Below, one piece after another: positions 22,006 to 32,152 of a stretch of 64,000 nt of DNA. The position numbers were made by a program, and so were the translations under genes. Within the stretch, counting starts at the first letter, position 1; each line of letters opens with the position of its first letter. Source of the stretch: Basidiobolus meristosporus CBS 931.73 (Eukaryota; Basidiobolomycota; Basidiobolomycetes; Basidiobolales; Basidiobolaceae); contig MCFE01000316.1 of assembly GCA_002104905.1 (NCBI GenBank), positions 1-64,000 of the forward strand, written 5' to 3'. Under the pieces are notes generated by a model. That model was not told the origin of the DNA. It saw only the letters and a list, made by a program, of their open reading frames with translations, and did no database searches.

Positions 22006-24387
22006 TGTATGAATGTTAATTGGAGCCTGTTAAAGTATTTAGCTTAGCTGATACTATGCAATATCCTGCCAATTCTTTCAATTTTCCTGGTATCTCAAAG
22101 GGCTCATTTACCTTGAAATACCCCATGTACAGCTTGTTTATCAGTATAGAGGTATTGCTGAAAAGCAAATGCTTTGCTCCCAGTTGAAAGCATTTGTTGC
22201 TGCATATACCCTCTATCTTAAGTATATCTGGTTTCTAATTAATTCTATATTCTGGCCAATGGCTTATAGCTTGCCGGCTTTGCAGCTATTACATGCTGAC
22301 TTTGGTACATTCTCTGGGTGGAAAGATGCTGTTCTTGGTGTTGGTGTTTGGGTAATACTGATGTGTTTGAGTTATGGAGTATGTCACAGTATCTCATACA
22401 TTTGACAGCAATACCATCAATATTGCCAGAAAAACTGGCTCTCTTGCTGATGGCAGTGGTATCTCCAATGCAGAAAATAATATGCACTTTGAAATGCTGC
22501 TCATTGACTGTTATTCTGCTGCAAAGCTTACAAAGTTCACCCAGCAATGGATACAGGCAGTTATCCAGGTTGGACAACAATTTGCACTCAGATACAAGTG
22601 AGACTACCATCAGATTTGAGCTATCAAACTCTAAGAGAGGCAGCAGATTCAGGCTGATGAGAGTCAGTGGTAAGCAGGATTTGCTAGTAGAGTACTTGTT
22701 AAATGAAAATCCATCAAGTGCCAAGCTAAAAACATGGTCATAAATGCCTTCTAAGTAGCCCTTTCTTCTGAGCAGTTTGTAGATTTGCCATCAGATGTAT
22801 TGGATATGCTTGCACTTCATTGAAACTGAGTGTTGTACTCCATAGCTTCACATATTTGTTGGACTGCATGAGCTACATTAGATGGGGTATTACCAAAATA
22901 AATCTGGAGTGTAAGCAATGTTTTCCTCCAATGGTGGTGGATTCCTGACAAGTTGGGCCCCTTGCAATGGTGGCATTTTTGGATGGTAATGCCATAAAAC
23001 TGTTGACACTTGCTGGTAACAGGACTGACAGTGGGTTATATATTAGACTTGTTCCGTTGGATAGTGCCACATTGAGCCATGAGTGCCAGATGATGCCATA
23101 GTGTGCCAGAGAGGCCAAGTGAACCTATACTTGGCCACAGAGTGTGAAACAAAGCTCTGCATCTTCATGCAAAGCAGCCCCTGTGTTTCACCCATTGCGC
23201 AGGAGAAAATCCATTTTTTGATGTTTTTTTGTGGATCAAAGTTGTGCAGGATGTGTAAGAGAACAGGAGAACTGAAGATATGCATCTGGTACTCAATACC
23301 CACGGCACTCTGAATCTAGCTCCTGTAGCTTGTATCATGTCACAAAAATGAATGGCACTATCTTGGTCCACTGGTACTATCTGGCACTATATTTGAATAT
23401 TAGCCCTAAAGTAAGATCTATACAAAGCACTTATAGTGCCAGATAGTACCAGTGGACCAAGATAGTGCCATTCATTTTTGTGACATGAAACAAGCTACAG
23501 GAGCTAGATTCAGAGTGCCGTGGGTATTGAGTACCAGATGCATATCTTCAGTTCTCCTGTGCTCTTACACATCCTGAGCTACATTGATCCAAAAAAAAAG
23601 GTCAAAAAATGGATTTTCTCCTGCGCAATGGGTGAAACACAGGGGCTGCTTCACTTGAAGATGCAGAGCTTTGTTTCACACTCTGTGGCCAAGTATAGGT
23701 TCACTTGGCCTCTCTGGCACACTATGGCATCATTTGGCACTCATGGCTCAATGTGGCACTATCCAACGGAACAAGTCTATTGCTTGCCACATTACTGTTG
23801 CTTATTTATACCATGTATATGGTAGGTTGCATCCTGGGATGATTTTTGCAAGAAGTAGTAGTATATCCTCAAAGCCCCCATTAATGATATTATTGGAATT
23901 GATCCACTTCTCTAGCCACAACATCACATATATCACCTGTAGGTGGATTACTGAGCACACTTGACTCCATAAAGTATCCTTGGCATTATTTCAACAGGTG
24001 TTGTCTCATTGCATAATTGGATTTTGCCAGGCTCAAGCAGGGTACTTTTGTCAGCAATGGTAGGCTCACAAAGCTATCACTCTGCATGCCATACTCAGAA
24101 GGCTGGGGTGAGCCTAAAGGCATCACAAACTCACCTGACTCAGTTTGTGCAAGGTGATAAGTGTGGCTTGGTGCTATTATAGAAGTCTCAGGAGGCCAGC
24201 AAGATATTGTTGATAAAGTGATAACTGGTGAATAGCCAAATATAACTTGAGTGGCAAAACACTGACTATGATTGTTATGGTACTTCCTATGCTGACTGAA
24301 TGCTGCATGGCTGAGAGGCTTACTATAATAGACACAAGGTCTTTTTTCTCTTCTCTTACGGAATTGATTCAAAGTAGTCTTATCCAT
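22006..24387 (-). pseudogene. Tnp2 transposase, copy E, interrupted by MITE
   Basis: Starts at 24387 (MDKTTLNQFRKRREKRPCVY, then YYSKPLSHAA). It continues through SGEFVMPLGSPQPSEYGMQS, is interrupted by the MITE between 23,779 and 23,044, and resumes with ASVNSFMALPSKNATIA and GPTCQES (about 23,000). The core spans 22,724-22,245 (ALDGFSFNKYSTSKSCLPL, VSECKLLSNLDNCLYPLLGE, GDTTAISKRASFSG). It is more diverged than A-C. The C-terminal FTFW block is lost at the truncated end. Confidence 0.75.
23045..23778. mobile_element. Palindromic MITE/foldback element, copy 1 (734 bp)
   Basis: Starts AGACTTGTTCCGTTGGATAG and ends with its reverse complement. The whole element is a near-perfect inverted repeat with two arms of roughly 340 bp and a centre near 23,400-23,425 (AATATTAGCCCTAAAG). 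The inner arms CCACTGGTACTATCTGGCAC and its complement are exact. It is flanked by ATT on both sides (23,042-23,044 and 23,779-23,781), a 3-bp target duplication. It has no coding capacity of its own. It interrupts the transposase of copy E. Confidence 0.9.
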
Positions 24388-24607
24388 GGGGCAAATTGTT
24401 TGACCCTCAATACAACGCTATTATACTACTTTTTTGTCAATGCTTATGTGAATTCAAGACAGTCTTGTAGTTGAGATATTGCATCTACATGAATGTAAGA
24501 TTCAATGATCTCCTTACATAATAAGCATTGTAAATAAAGTTGTGGCACTACATACACACATAACTGTATCACCATTTTCCCTTTGGTTTGATTCACTTCA
24601 ATATATA

Positions 24608-26665
24608 TGCCACCAACAATAAAGCAAAGTTGTCTAGTACCCAACCAAACCCCACTGCTGACAGCAGCAGAAGAACAGTTGGACAACAGCTTGCTTTGAC
24701 ATTCAGTGCAACAAACAGGGCTACAACCAAACAAGGCCCTGTGGACAGTATGCCCACTGAAGGTCATAGTGCAGACTCCTTGGGCTCTCAGTCAGGTAGG
24801 TAATTGTGAGCTTTGGCAGTGCTACAAGCTGACCATACTGCTGAGGCAGATGGGAATATAGCAGAAGTAGTACCTGCACTTGAAAACCAGCAAGTGGCCA
24901 CCATAACATCACCACCACCTGTAATGATGTGTTTTCAGCTCATAGCAAAGCATCAATGAGGCATCTAGGTGCAATGGCTGACAGGATAGATGCAAAGACC
25001 CAGAGAAATCAGGAAATAGTCCAGAAACAGGATGAGCTAATAAAAGATCTACAGCAATCAATTCTCTAGATATATAAAGCAGTATCTTTATAGCAATTAT
25101 GGAGCTTAAGAAACTCAATGCCACAGCCAACAGTTGAGCCATTTTGTAATGTAACAGCAGTGAAACATTGTTCAGTCTTTGAAGCACTAAAGCAGTGCTC
25201 AAAGATAAAGCCCTCAGAGAACATATAACAGCATGTGAGGGAGAAATTTTAGTGTTGATACCAAAGTCTAAGAATTAAAAGACATCAAAGTTACATGAAG
25301 CTGCTGAGTATAATAATGAAGAGTGGGCTGCTACTCAAGAGGCCATTAGAAGTTGAGCATGCCAATACCTTAAGGCCAGTATACTATGGGACCTTCAAGA
25401 GCTCAAGGCCAAGCAGAAGGTGCTTGACTTATTCCATAAGCATTATCCATGATGCCAACAAGCACATGGTTTTAGGCCAGCATTGGTATGCCAAGAAAGT
25501 ATCTCAAGAATAGCAGAAACTATCAAAGGCAGAAGAAAAGGGTGCAATGGCTCAAAACTAGTGGCTTCCTCAAGAGCCTGTTATAAGCAGAGCAAAAAGC
25601 TCCAAATTAGCATCAAAGAGACATGAGGTAGCAGAAAGAGTGCCAATAAGGGAAAGCAGGCAGACACAGATGCACCAGCACATTATTTGCCAAGGAAAAG
25701 TGAGGCTCTACTCAAGAATCTCTCAGTCAAAGATGAAGTAAAGGACATAGTAGTGATAAAAACAAGCAGCTAGCCAAGGAGCCTGTTACAGCATGAGCTG
25801 AAGGCTCAAAACCAGTGAAAAAAAAGTATCAGGTTGCCAGCTGAGTGCCTGCAAGGAACAAGCTGGCTAAAACAGATGCATCAGAGCAGCATTTATCAAG
25901 GAGAAAACATAGTTCACTACAAGAAGAACTCAGACAAATTGAAAGTGAAAGACCTGGCAGTTTAAAGGAAAAGGAAAAGTGAAAAAATGTCTTCCCAAGC
26001 CTGTGGGAGGGAAGCATTCCAAAAAAACCGCTACTCTTGCTAATTAATGCCACAAGCCCACAACATACTGATTCCCATCATAGCCAAGAAGAATTACTAA
26101 CAAGAAAATAGCTATTTTCACAAGAGTTGGAAGGGCAGCCAAGTGAGCTACACTCCAGTGAGGTAGATGAGTTTGCAGAGAAAGCCAACTTATATACCAC
26201 AGCCTCCACATCCTCCATTGCTGACCAAATGGAGATCTCACTGACAGAAAAGTTAACAATGTCAAGAACTCAAAAGGTGATCTCACAATACCTTCAGTGA
26301 AATATTGGAACATCCATAGGCATACCAAGAGGTTGCAGCACTTCTTCAAGAGCAGTGCTCAAGAATATGCACTTAATATTGCAACAATTTATTGCAAATA
26401 TTGACAGATGAAGTGCTAGACCTTACAGTGCCATCTGAAGACAAGGACTAATGGGAACCAGTGAATGAATAGTTGTATAAGGCAGAAGGATTCCTGCCAA
26501 AGTCATGGAAGCAGAGCATTACAGCAGATATTCTTATTGAGTAGTAGATTATTATGAAGTTATTTGTTTGGTGAGGGGTTGGGCCTAATATTAGTATAGG
26601 GTATGGGGACTTGCATAAGTCAATATTATTAGCAATTGAGGTACAACTGTAGTTTCAATGAAAAT
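24608..26665 (+). pseudogene. Transposon accessory protein ORF2, copy E
   Basis: It begins ATGCCACCAACAATAAAGC and then shifts frame. The family blocks remain visible in order: DSMPTEGHSADSLGSQSGR (about 24,745-24,800), the coiled-coil region with QDELIKDLQQSI (about 25,030), NNEEWAATQEAI (about 25,312), the basic middle (25,600-25,960), and the C-terminal part ending GYGDLHKSILLAIEVQL (about 26,600-26,650). Many stops interrupt it. It is one of the oldest-looking copies. Confidence 0.65.
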
Positions 26666-26958
26666 AAATCACTTTTTATCCATCAGAAATATGAGAAATG
26701 ATTGAGTCAGGAAGTAAGCAGTGTGAAACAGTGGCAATAGCCAATCAATTCACACAAACATAGGAGGTGATAGAGTGTCTGGGATCAGAAAGTGAACAAA
26801 ATGTAGCCAATCAATGCACCCACACATAGGAGGTGATAGAGTGTTGTAATCAGGAAGTGAGAAAACTGGCAGAGAACCAATCCAAACCACTTTTGTAATG
26901 TTGTGATGAAAAATGTTGCTCAAGTTTTTTTGTGAAATGTAATATGCCATTATTTTTT

Positions 26959-28379
26959 GCCAGTCTTTTTAATCTACACACAGTTTGTGCTTCTGCCATG
27001 TTCTTGAAGAATTTAAATTTCTCTAAAGCCTCAACCTTTGTTTTGAGGAAGTAAACCCATGTATATCTTGTCTTGTCATCAATAAACATCTTAAAGTATT
27101 TCTTAGCTCCAAAGGACAGTACTATCATGGGCCTACATACATCTTTGTGTAAAATAGCCAATATTTTGGCAGTTTTGATGCCACATAAGCTCCTGAAACA
27201 TTGCCTATCTTGTTTGCCATATGAAAATACCTTACAGACACTCAATTTGATTGGAATTGAGTAATTTAGGCCTGAAACAAGCTGATTTTCCATCAATTGG
27301 CTCTTTTCTGTTCTCCAATCTGTCCTAGCCTCCTAAGTCATGTCTCCCAGATAGTTTTATCAGTTTCAGCAATGTTGGCATACTCAGATACAATGATCTT
27401 GCATTGTTACTTGTATATACTGTGATCTCTGATTCCCAAAGCTAATTTTTGTCCATTTTCTCTTAATATTGAGGAGTTCAGGTTAGTAAAGCAAACTCTG
27501 GACCCTGAGCAGTTACTTCACTGACTGAAAGTAGGTTCTTAGCTATTCCAGGTATGTAGAGTATGTCAGTCAGTTTTGCTGCTGTAGCCCCTGAGATATC
27601 ACTGATATCTAGAAGTATAGACCCACTGGTGGTAGCTTCCAGTACAGAGTTATCCCCCAGATAAACCTTTCCTACAGGAATAGCCTTTAAGTTGCTGAGC
27701 CACTCCTTTATACCACAAACATGCTGTGATGCTTCATAGTCAATGCATCATGCATTACTCTAGTTACTTGCACTCTCTTGTACAGTCAGAGATAACTGTT
27801 CATCAGTAGTTTTGTGGTTTGCCAGCTCCAGCTTATGTTTTTTGTCTGCTTGTTTCTTCTTTTGTTGTCTTGCCCAGCATCCTGGCTTCTTACAGTAGTT
27901 ACAGTAACCAGGTTTTCTTTGGTTTTGTGGCTTTCCCTTCTTTTCTGTGTGCCTTTCTAAGCTGAACATAGTATTGTATTCAATTTTCTCTGCTTGATGA
28001 TTACATCTGAGTTCTTCATGGAGAAGTCTTCTTTTGACATAGTTTAGAGTAAAACCATCTTCTCTGCTTTCAACAAAAAGTATGAGTGGCTTGTATTTGT
28101 CTGGTAGGCTGCAAAGCAGAAAGAGTATCTTCTCTTCATCATCTACACCAGGATTAATACTGTAAAGTTCTTCTCCAAGTGTCTACAATCTGGTATTGAG
28201 TTGTAGCCTGTCATCATATGGCTTCTTCCTCATATTGAAGAACTTTTGTTTTCAATAAAGCTTGCTGGATACTGACTTTGCTCTAAAGATCTTCTCTAAG
28301 GATTCCCATGCTGCTTTGGGAGTATCTGAAGCATGGATTTGTCCAATGAAGGAATCTTGCACATTGATACATATAGCAG
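26959..28379 (-). pseudogene. Ty1/Copia element 1: gag and start of integrase
   Basis: Read on the minus strand from about 28,340: a UBN2-type gag (ADRLQLNTRL, EEKILFLLCSLPDKYKPLI near 28,100), then a zinc-knuckle relic (GYCNYCKKPGCW, about 27,900; the His is replaced), then integrase from 27,296 (ILHKDVCRPMIVLSFGAKKY, FIDDKTRYTWVYFLKTK). The HxD...FIDD...TWVYFLK spacing is that of Ty1/Copia integrase. It breaks off before the second catalytic Asp at about 26,960. The gag start is also missing and is joined to LTR sequence at about 28,379. It is dead. Confidence 0.75.
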
Positions 28380-28577
28380 GTTTCAGGGTTAGTACATAAT
28401 ATGTGGTAAAAAGTGTTAATTTGATCTTCACTATAGGGTAATAACCATAGGATCATAGATATGAAGAAACAAGCAAAGTTGGGGCTGCAAATTAGTCCTA
28501 CAGTGACTAAGACTAGTCTAGAACTGTTAAGTAAATTTTAGCTGCTAAATGATACCAAATGGTGAAATATTTCAACA
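28380..28577 (-). repeat. Copia LTR, partial
   Basis: Matches the solo LTR at 10,693-11,063 from its middle (TTTCAGGGTTAGTACATAAT) to its end (GAAATATTTCAACA at 28,577). About 170 bp of the other end are missing, together with the primer-binding site and gag start. Confidence 0.8.
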
Positions 28578-28673
28578 GAGACGTCAGGTAGCTGCAAGAG
28601 TGTCAATAAGGAACAGGTAGGCAGACATGGGTGCATCAGCACATAATTTATTAAGGAAAAAGAGTAGGACCTG
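28578..28673 (+). pseudogene. Fragment of transposon ORF2 (copy F)
   Basis: About 96 bp match the basic middle region of ORF2 (GAGACGTCAGGTAGCTGCAAG; ACAYAATTTATTAAGGAAAA-like stretch), corresponding to the ADTDAPAQHLSRKK block of copies C and E. It shows that the Copia element beside it was inserted in an ORF2 gene. Confidence 0.6.
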
Positions 28674-28729
28674 TTATGATCTGCTGCTTGAATGTTTAAG
28701 ATAGATCTGTTTTTGTCAGATCAGTTTAC

Positions 28730-29361
28730 TTGAATGGAGAAATCAGTGGAGTACCTGCCACAATCATGATTGACTCAGGAGCACCACATGAGTACATGTT
28801 GGAGCAATTTGCTTTGAAAGCTGGAATCAACTCAGAACCCACCAAATCAACTGCAGCCTCAACAGCTAATGGGAACTCTCACATAATCAACCCTATCACT
28901 CAGCCAGTAAGGATGAAGATCAATGACTATGAAGAAGATCTACAGGCCTACATATTTAGGAACTGCAAGTTTGACCTTGTACTTCCAAAAACCTGGCTAT
29001 TTACTCATAGTCCATCAATCAACTGGAGAACCTATGCAACTCAGATCTAGAAGGACAACAATATCTATGAGCTATTACCTTCCAGACTGGATTTTAACTT
29101 AGTCAATTCCAGTGTGTGTGAAACAAGTGAACTTAGCAAACACAGCTTTGTAGAGCACTAAGAAAAGGCACCCAGTTGTTCCTCATGGCAGTATTACAGG
29201 GGGATACCTATACTCCAGAACCCCAGTGGGTCCAGACTCTTTTGAAGGAATATCCAGACGTATTTCTGGATGAGCTTGTAAGCCTAACACCAGTCAGAGA
29301 AGTGGATTATGTCAGTAAAACAGGAGATAGCCCTCCAGTGAGTAAGACACCAACAGAATGA
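28730..29361 (+). pseudogene. Ty3/gypsy element 2: protease and linker
   Basis: The 106-residue frame at 28,730 carries an aspartic protease site, TIMIDSGAPHEYM (D-S-G instead of the usual D-T/S-G, so intact in form), followed by KFDLVLPKTWL, the typical end of the retropepsin region. A stop at 29,048 and another at 29,161 separate it from the linker frame 29,176-29,361 (LLKEYPDVFLDELVSLTPVR), which is the region just before reverse transcriptase. Gag and the 5' LTR are missing; the start abuts a Tnp2 ORF2 fragment. Confidence 0.8.
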
Positions 29362-31217
29362 GTCCATTGGAGTTGGAAGAGATGAAGAGACAATTAGATC
29401 AGTTACTGGAGCAAGGATATATCAGACCCAGCAAGTCACCTTGGAGAGCACCAGTACTATTTGTGAAGAAGAAGGATGGAAGACTTAGGATGTGCATTGA
29501 CTACAGAGCCCTCAGCTTGGTTACTGTGAAGAATAAGTACCCCATACCTTGGATTGATGAGCTTTTGGACCAACTCAATGGAGCCACTATTTTCAGCAAG
29601 ATTGACCTCATGTCAGGATACAACCAGATTAGGGTAAAGCCAGAAGACATCCCTAAGACAGCATTCAGGAACAGATATGGACATTACAAGTACTTGGTTG
29701 TGAGTTTTGGCCTCACCAATGCCCCTGCAACATTTATGACACTGATGCAGACCTTCTTCCAGGAGTACTTAGATAAGTTTGTGATAATCTACCTAGATTA
29801 TATATTGATATACAGCAAGACAGAAGAGGATCACTTGGTGCACATTAAAAAGGTCTTGAAGAAGCTAAGAGAGAACAAGCTTTATTGCAAGCTACTCAAG
29901 TGTGAATCCTTCAAGGAACACATTAGACTTGTTCCGTTGGATAGTGCCACATTGAGCCATGAGTGCCAAACAGTGCCATAGTATGCCTGAGAGTCATAGC
30001 AGACCTAAACTTGGCCACAGAGTGTGGCATATAGTTCTTCATATTCATGCAAAGCAGCCCTTGTGTTTCACCTATGGTGCAGGAGAAAATCAATTTTTTA
30101 ACCTTTTTTTTGGGATCAAAATTGTGCATGACGTAAAAGAGCACAGACAGACTGAAGATATGCATCTGGTACACAATACCCATGGCACTCTAAATCTAGC
30201 CCCACAGGCTTGTAGCATGTCACAAAAATGCATGGCACTATCTTGGTCCACTGGTACTATCTGGCACTATATTTAAATATTAGCCCTAAAGTAGAACCTA
30301 TACAAAGCACTTATAGTGCCAGATAGTACCAGTGGACCAAGATAGTGCCATGCATTTTTGTGACATGCTACAAGCCTATGGGGCTAGATTTAGAGTGCCA
30401 TGGGTATTATGTAACAGATGCATATCTTCAGTCTGTCTGTGCTCTTTTACGTCACGCACAATTTTGATCCCAAAAAAAATGTTAAAAAATTGATTTTTCC
30501 CGTACAGTAGGTGAAACACAGGGGCTGCTTTGCATGAATATGCAGAACTATATGTTGCACTCTGTGGCCAAGTTTAGGTCTGCTATGACTCTCAGGCACA
30601 CTATGGCACTATTTGGCACTCATGGCTCAATGTGGCACTATCCAACGGAACAAGTCTATTGAATATCTGGGACACATAGTGACTAGCACAGGAGTAACCT
30701 TAGATCTTAGGAAGGTTGAAGTTATCAAGAATCTGAAGCAGCCCCATAGCATATCAGAGCTCAGATCATTCCTTGGAATGGTTTCCTATTATTGGAGATT
30801 TGTCAAGTCCTTTGCAAGTATTGCAGCCCCTTTAACTAATATCCTCAAGAAAGACAATACCTACAAGTGGGACATAGCTTGTGAGACTGCCTTCCAGACG
30901 CTCAAGAATGAACTTGCTAAGCTACCAAGTCTAAGAATAAATAACTTCAGAAAAGAGTTTACTCTGTGCACAGATGCTTCAGATTATGCAATTGGTGGAG
31001 TGTTAAGCCAAGAACACAAGGGAAAGGACTACCCTGTTGCCTTTGAATCCAAGAAACTGAACTCAGCAGAACAAAAATATCCAGTGCATGAGAAGGAGAT
31101 GCTTACTATAATACACTGCTTGAAGACATTGAGATGCCATATTGAAGGAGTCAAATGCATTGTGAAGAAGGATCATGCCTCCCTCAAGTATACCCAAAAT
31201 CTGTTTGCCCATTTGAA
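29358..31217 (+). pseudogene. Ty3/gypsy element 2: reverse transcriptase-RNase H, split by MITE
   Basis: This is the best preserved retroelement coding region in the window. RT runs from 29,358 ([64 protein letters not shown]) to CESFKEH at 29,924. A 733-bp palindrome is inserted there. RT resumes in frame at 30,658 (IEYLGHIVTSTG, LRSFLGMVSYYWRFVKSFA), then RNase H (FTLCTDASDYAIGGVLSQEH, KEMLTIIHCLKTL). It is cut off at about 31,217 before integrase. The active-site box reads YLDYILIYS: the second catalytic Asp of YLDD is Tyr (GAT to TAT), so this copy could not polymerise even without the insertion. Confidence 0.9.
29925..30657. mobile_element. Palindromic MITE/foldback element, copy 2 (733 bp)
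   Basis: Same structure and ends as copy 1: AGACTTGTTCCG at the left, CGGAACAAGTCT at the right, a palindrome over its whole length with the centre near 30,285-30,300. ATT flanks both sides (29,922-29,924 and 30,658-30,660). Removing it and one ATT restores the RT codons for [13 protein letters not shown] exactly, which fixes the insertion site and the 3-bp target duplication beyond doubt. Confidence 0.95.
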
Positions 31218-31229
31218 TCTGGGAAAATG

Positions 31230-31949
31230 CTTATGGAACAAGTCAAGTACATTCTACTTGGCCTTGAGTTCCTTGTGGTCCCATGGTATGTGGCCTTAAG
31301 GTGAATTTTAGGCTTTGGTAACAACACCACATTGTCTCCCTCCTATGCTGTAATAGTTTTTTGTGGGCTTTATCCTTGGGCACTGTTGTTGTGCTTGAAA
31401 GACTGTATGGTGTCCCTCTGCTATTGCACTGGGAGATGGCTCAATTCGTGGTGGTGACATTGAGCTACTTGAGTTCCTTCTTTGCAGCACAGATACTGCT
31501 TTCTCTACCTGGGATATTGATCACTCTACATGTAATATTCACTCATCCTGCTTTGGGACTATTTCCAGATTTCTCTGGGCCATTGCATCTATCCTATCAG
31601 CAACTGCATCAAATTGCTTCATTATTGCTATAGTATAAGCTATCAACATACTTGCTAATATGGGTGGTGGTGATATTATGATGTCCACTTGCTGGTCTTC
31701 AATGGAAGGTACTATATTTGCTACACTCTCATCTGTCTGAGCATAATGGTCAGCTTGCAGCTTAGGATTATTACTTTCAGTAGGCACACTGTCAGCATGG
31801 CCTTTTTTGGATGTAGCCCTACTTGTTGCACTGAATGTCAAAGCAAGCTGTTGTCCTACTGTTCTTCTGCTGCTGTCAGTGGTGGGGTTGAGTTGGGAAC
31901 CAGACAACTTTGCTTTATTCTTGGTGGTATATATATGGAAGTGAGTCAC
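31230..31949 (-). pseudogene. Transposon accessory protein ORF2, copy G, N-terminal part
   Basis: Minus-strand frames read NKAKLSGSQLNPTTDSSRRT, VGQQLALTFSATSRATSKKG, DQQVDIIISPPPILASMLIA, LEIVPKQDE (31,949-31,539), then LLQRRNSSSSMSPPRIEPSP (31,490 onward). A frameshift lies near 31,510. The portion after NNEEWA is missing because the copy is truncated. Confidence 0.7.
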
Positions 31950-32152
31950 ACCAAAGGGGAAATGGTGTTACATATACATGTGTATGTGGTGCCACAACTT
32001 TATTTATAATGCTTACTATGGCAGGTCATCATTAAATCATACATTCATGTAGGTGCAATGTGTCAAATACAAGACTGTCTTAACCTCACATGAGTATTGA
32101 CCAAAAAATAATGTAATAATGTTACATTGTTGAAGGTGAAACTGCTTGTCTC

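Larger units (their letters stand above)
22006..26958 (-). mobile_element. Tnp2 transposon copy E, truncated, carrying a MITE
   Basis: Transposase (minus, 22006-24387) and ORF2 (plus, about 24,608-26,665) flank a ~220-bp spacer as in copy A. The left end is cut within the transposase C-terminal region and abuts copy D. The right end is cut in the non-coding end sequence at about 26,958, where Copia integrase begins. The palindromic MITE at 23,045-23,778 interrupts the transposase. Confidence 0.75.

Noticed and set aside
23045-23778. Direct interpretation of the palindrome as a CRISPR-like or tRNA/snRNA structure
   Set aside because: It is a single whole-element inverted repeat with a target duplication and a second copy at 29,925, which fits a MITE/foldback transposon; no spacer array or tRNA fold is present.
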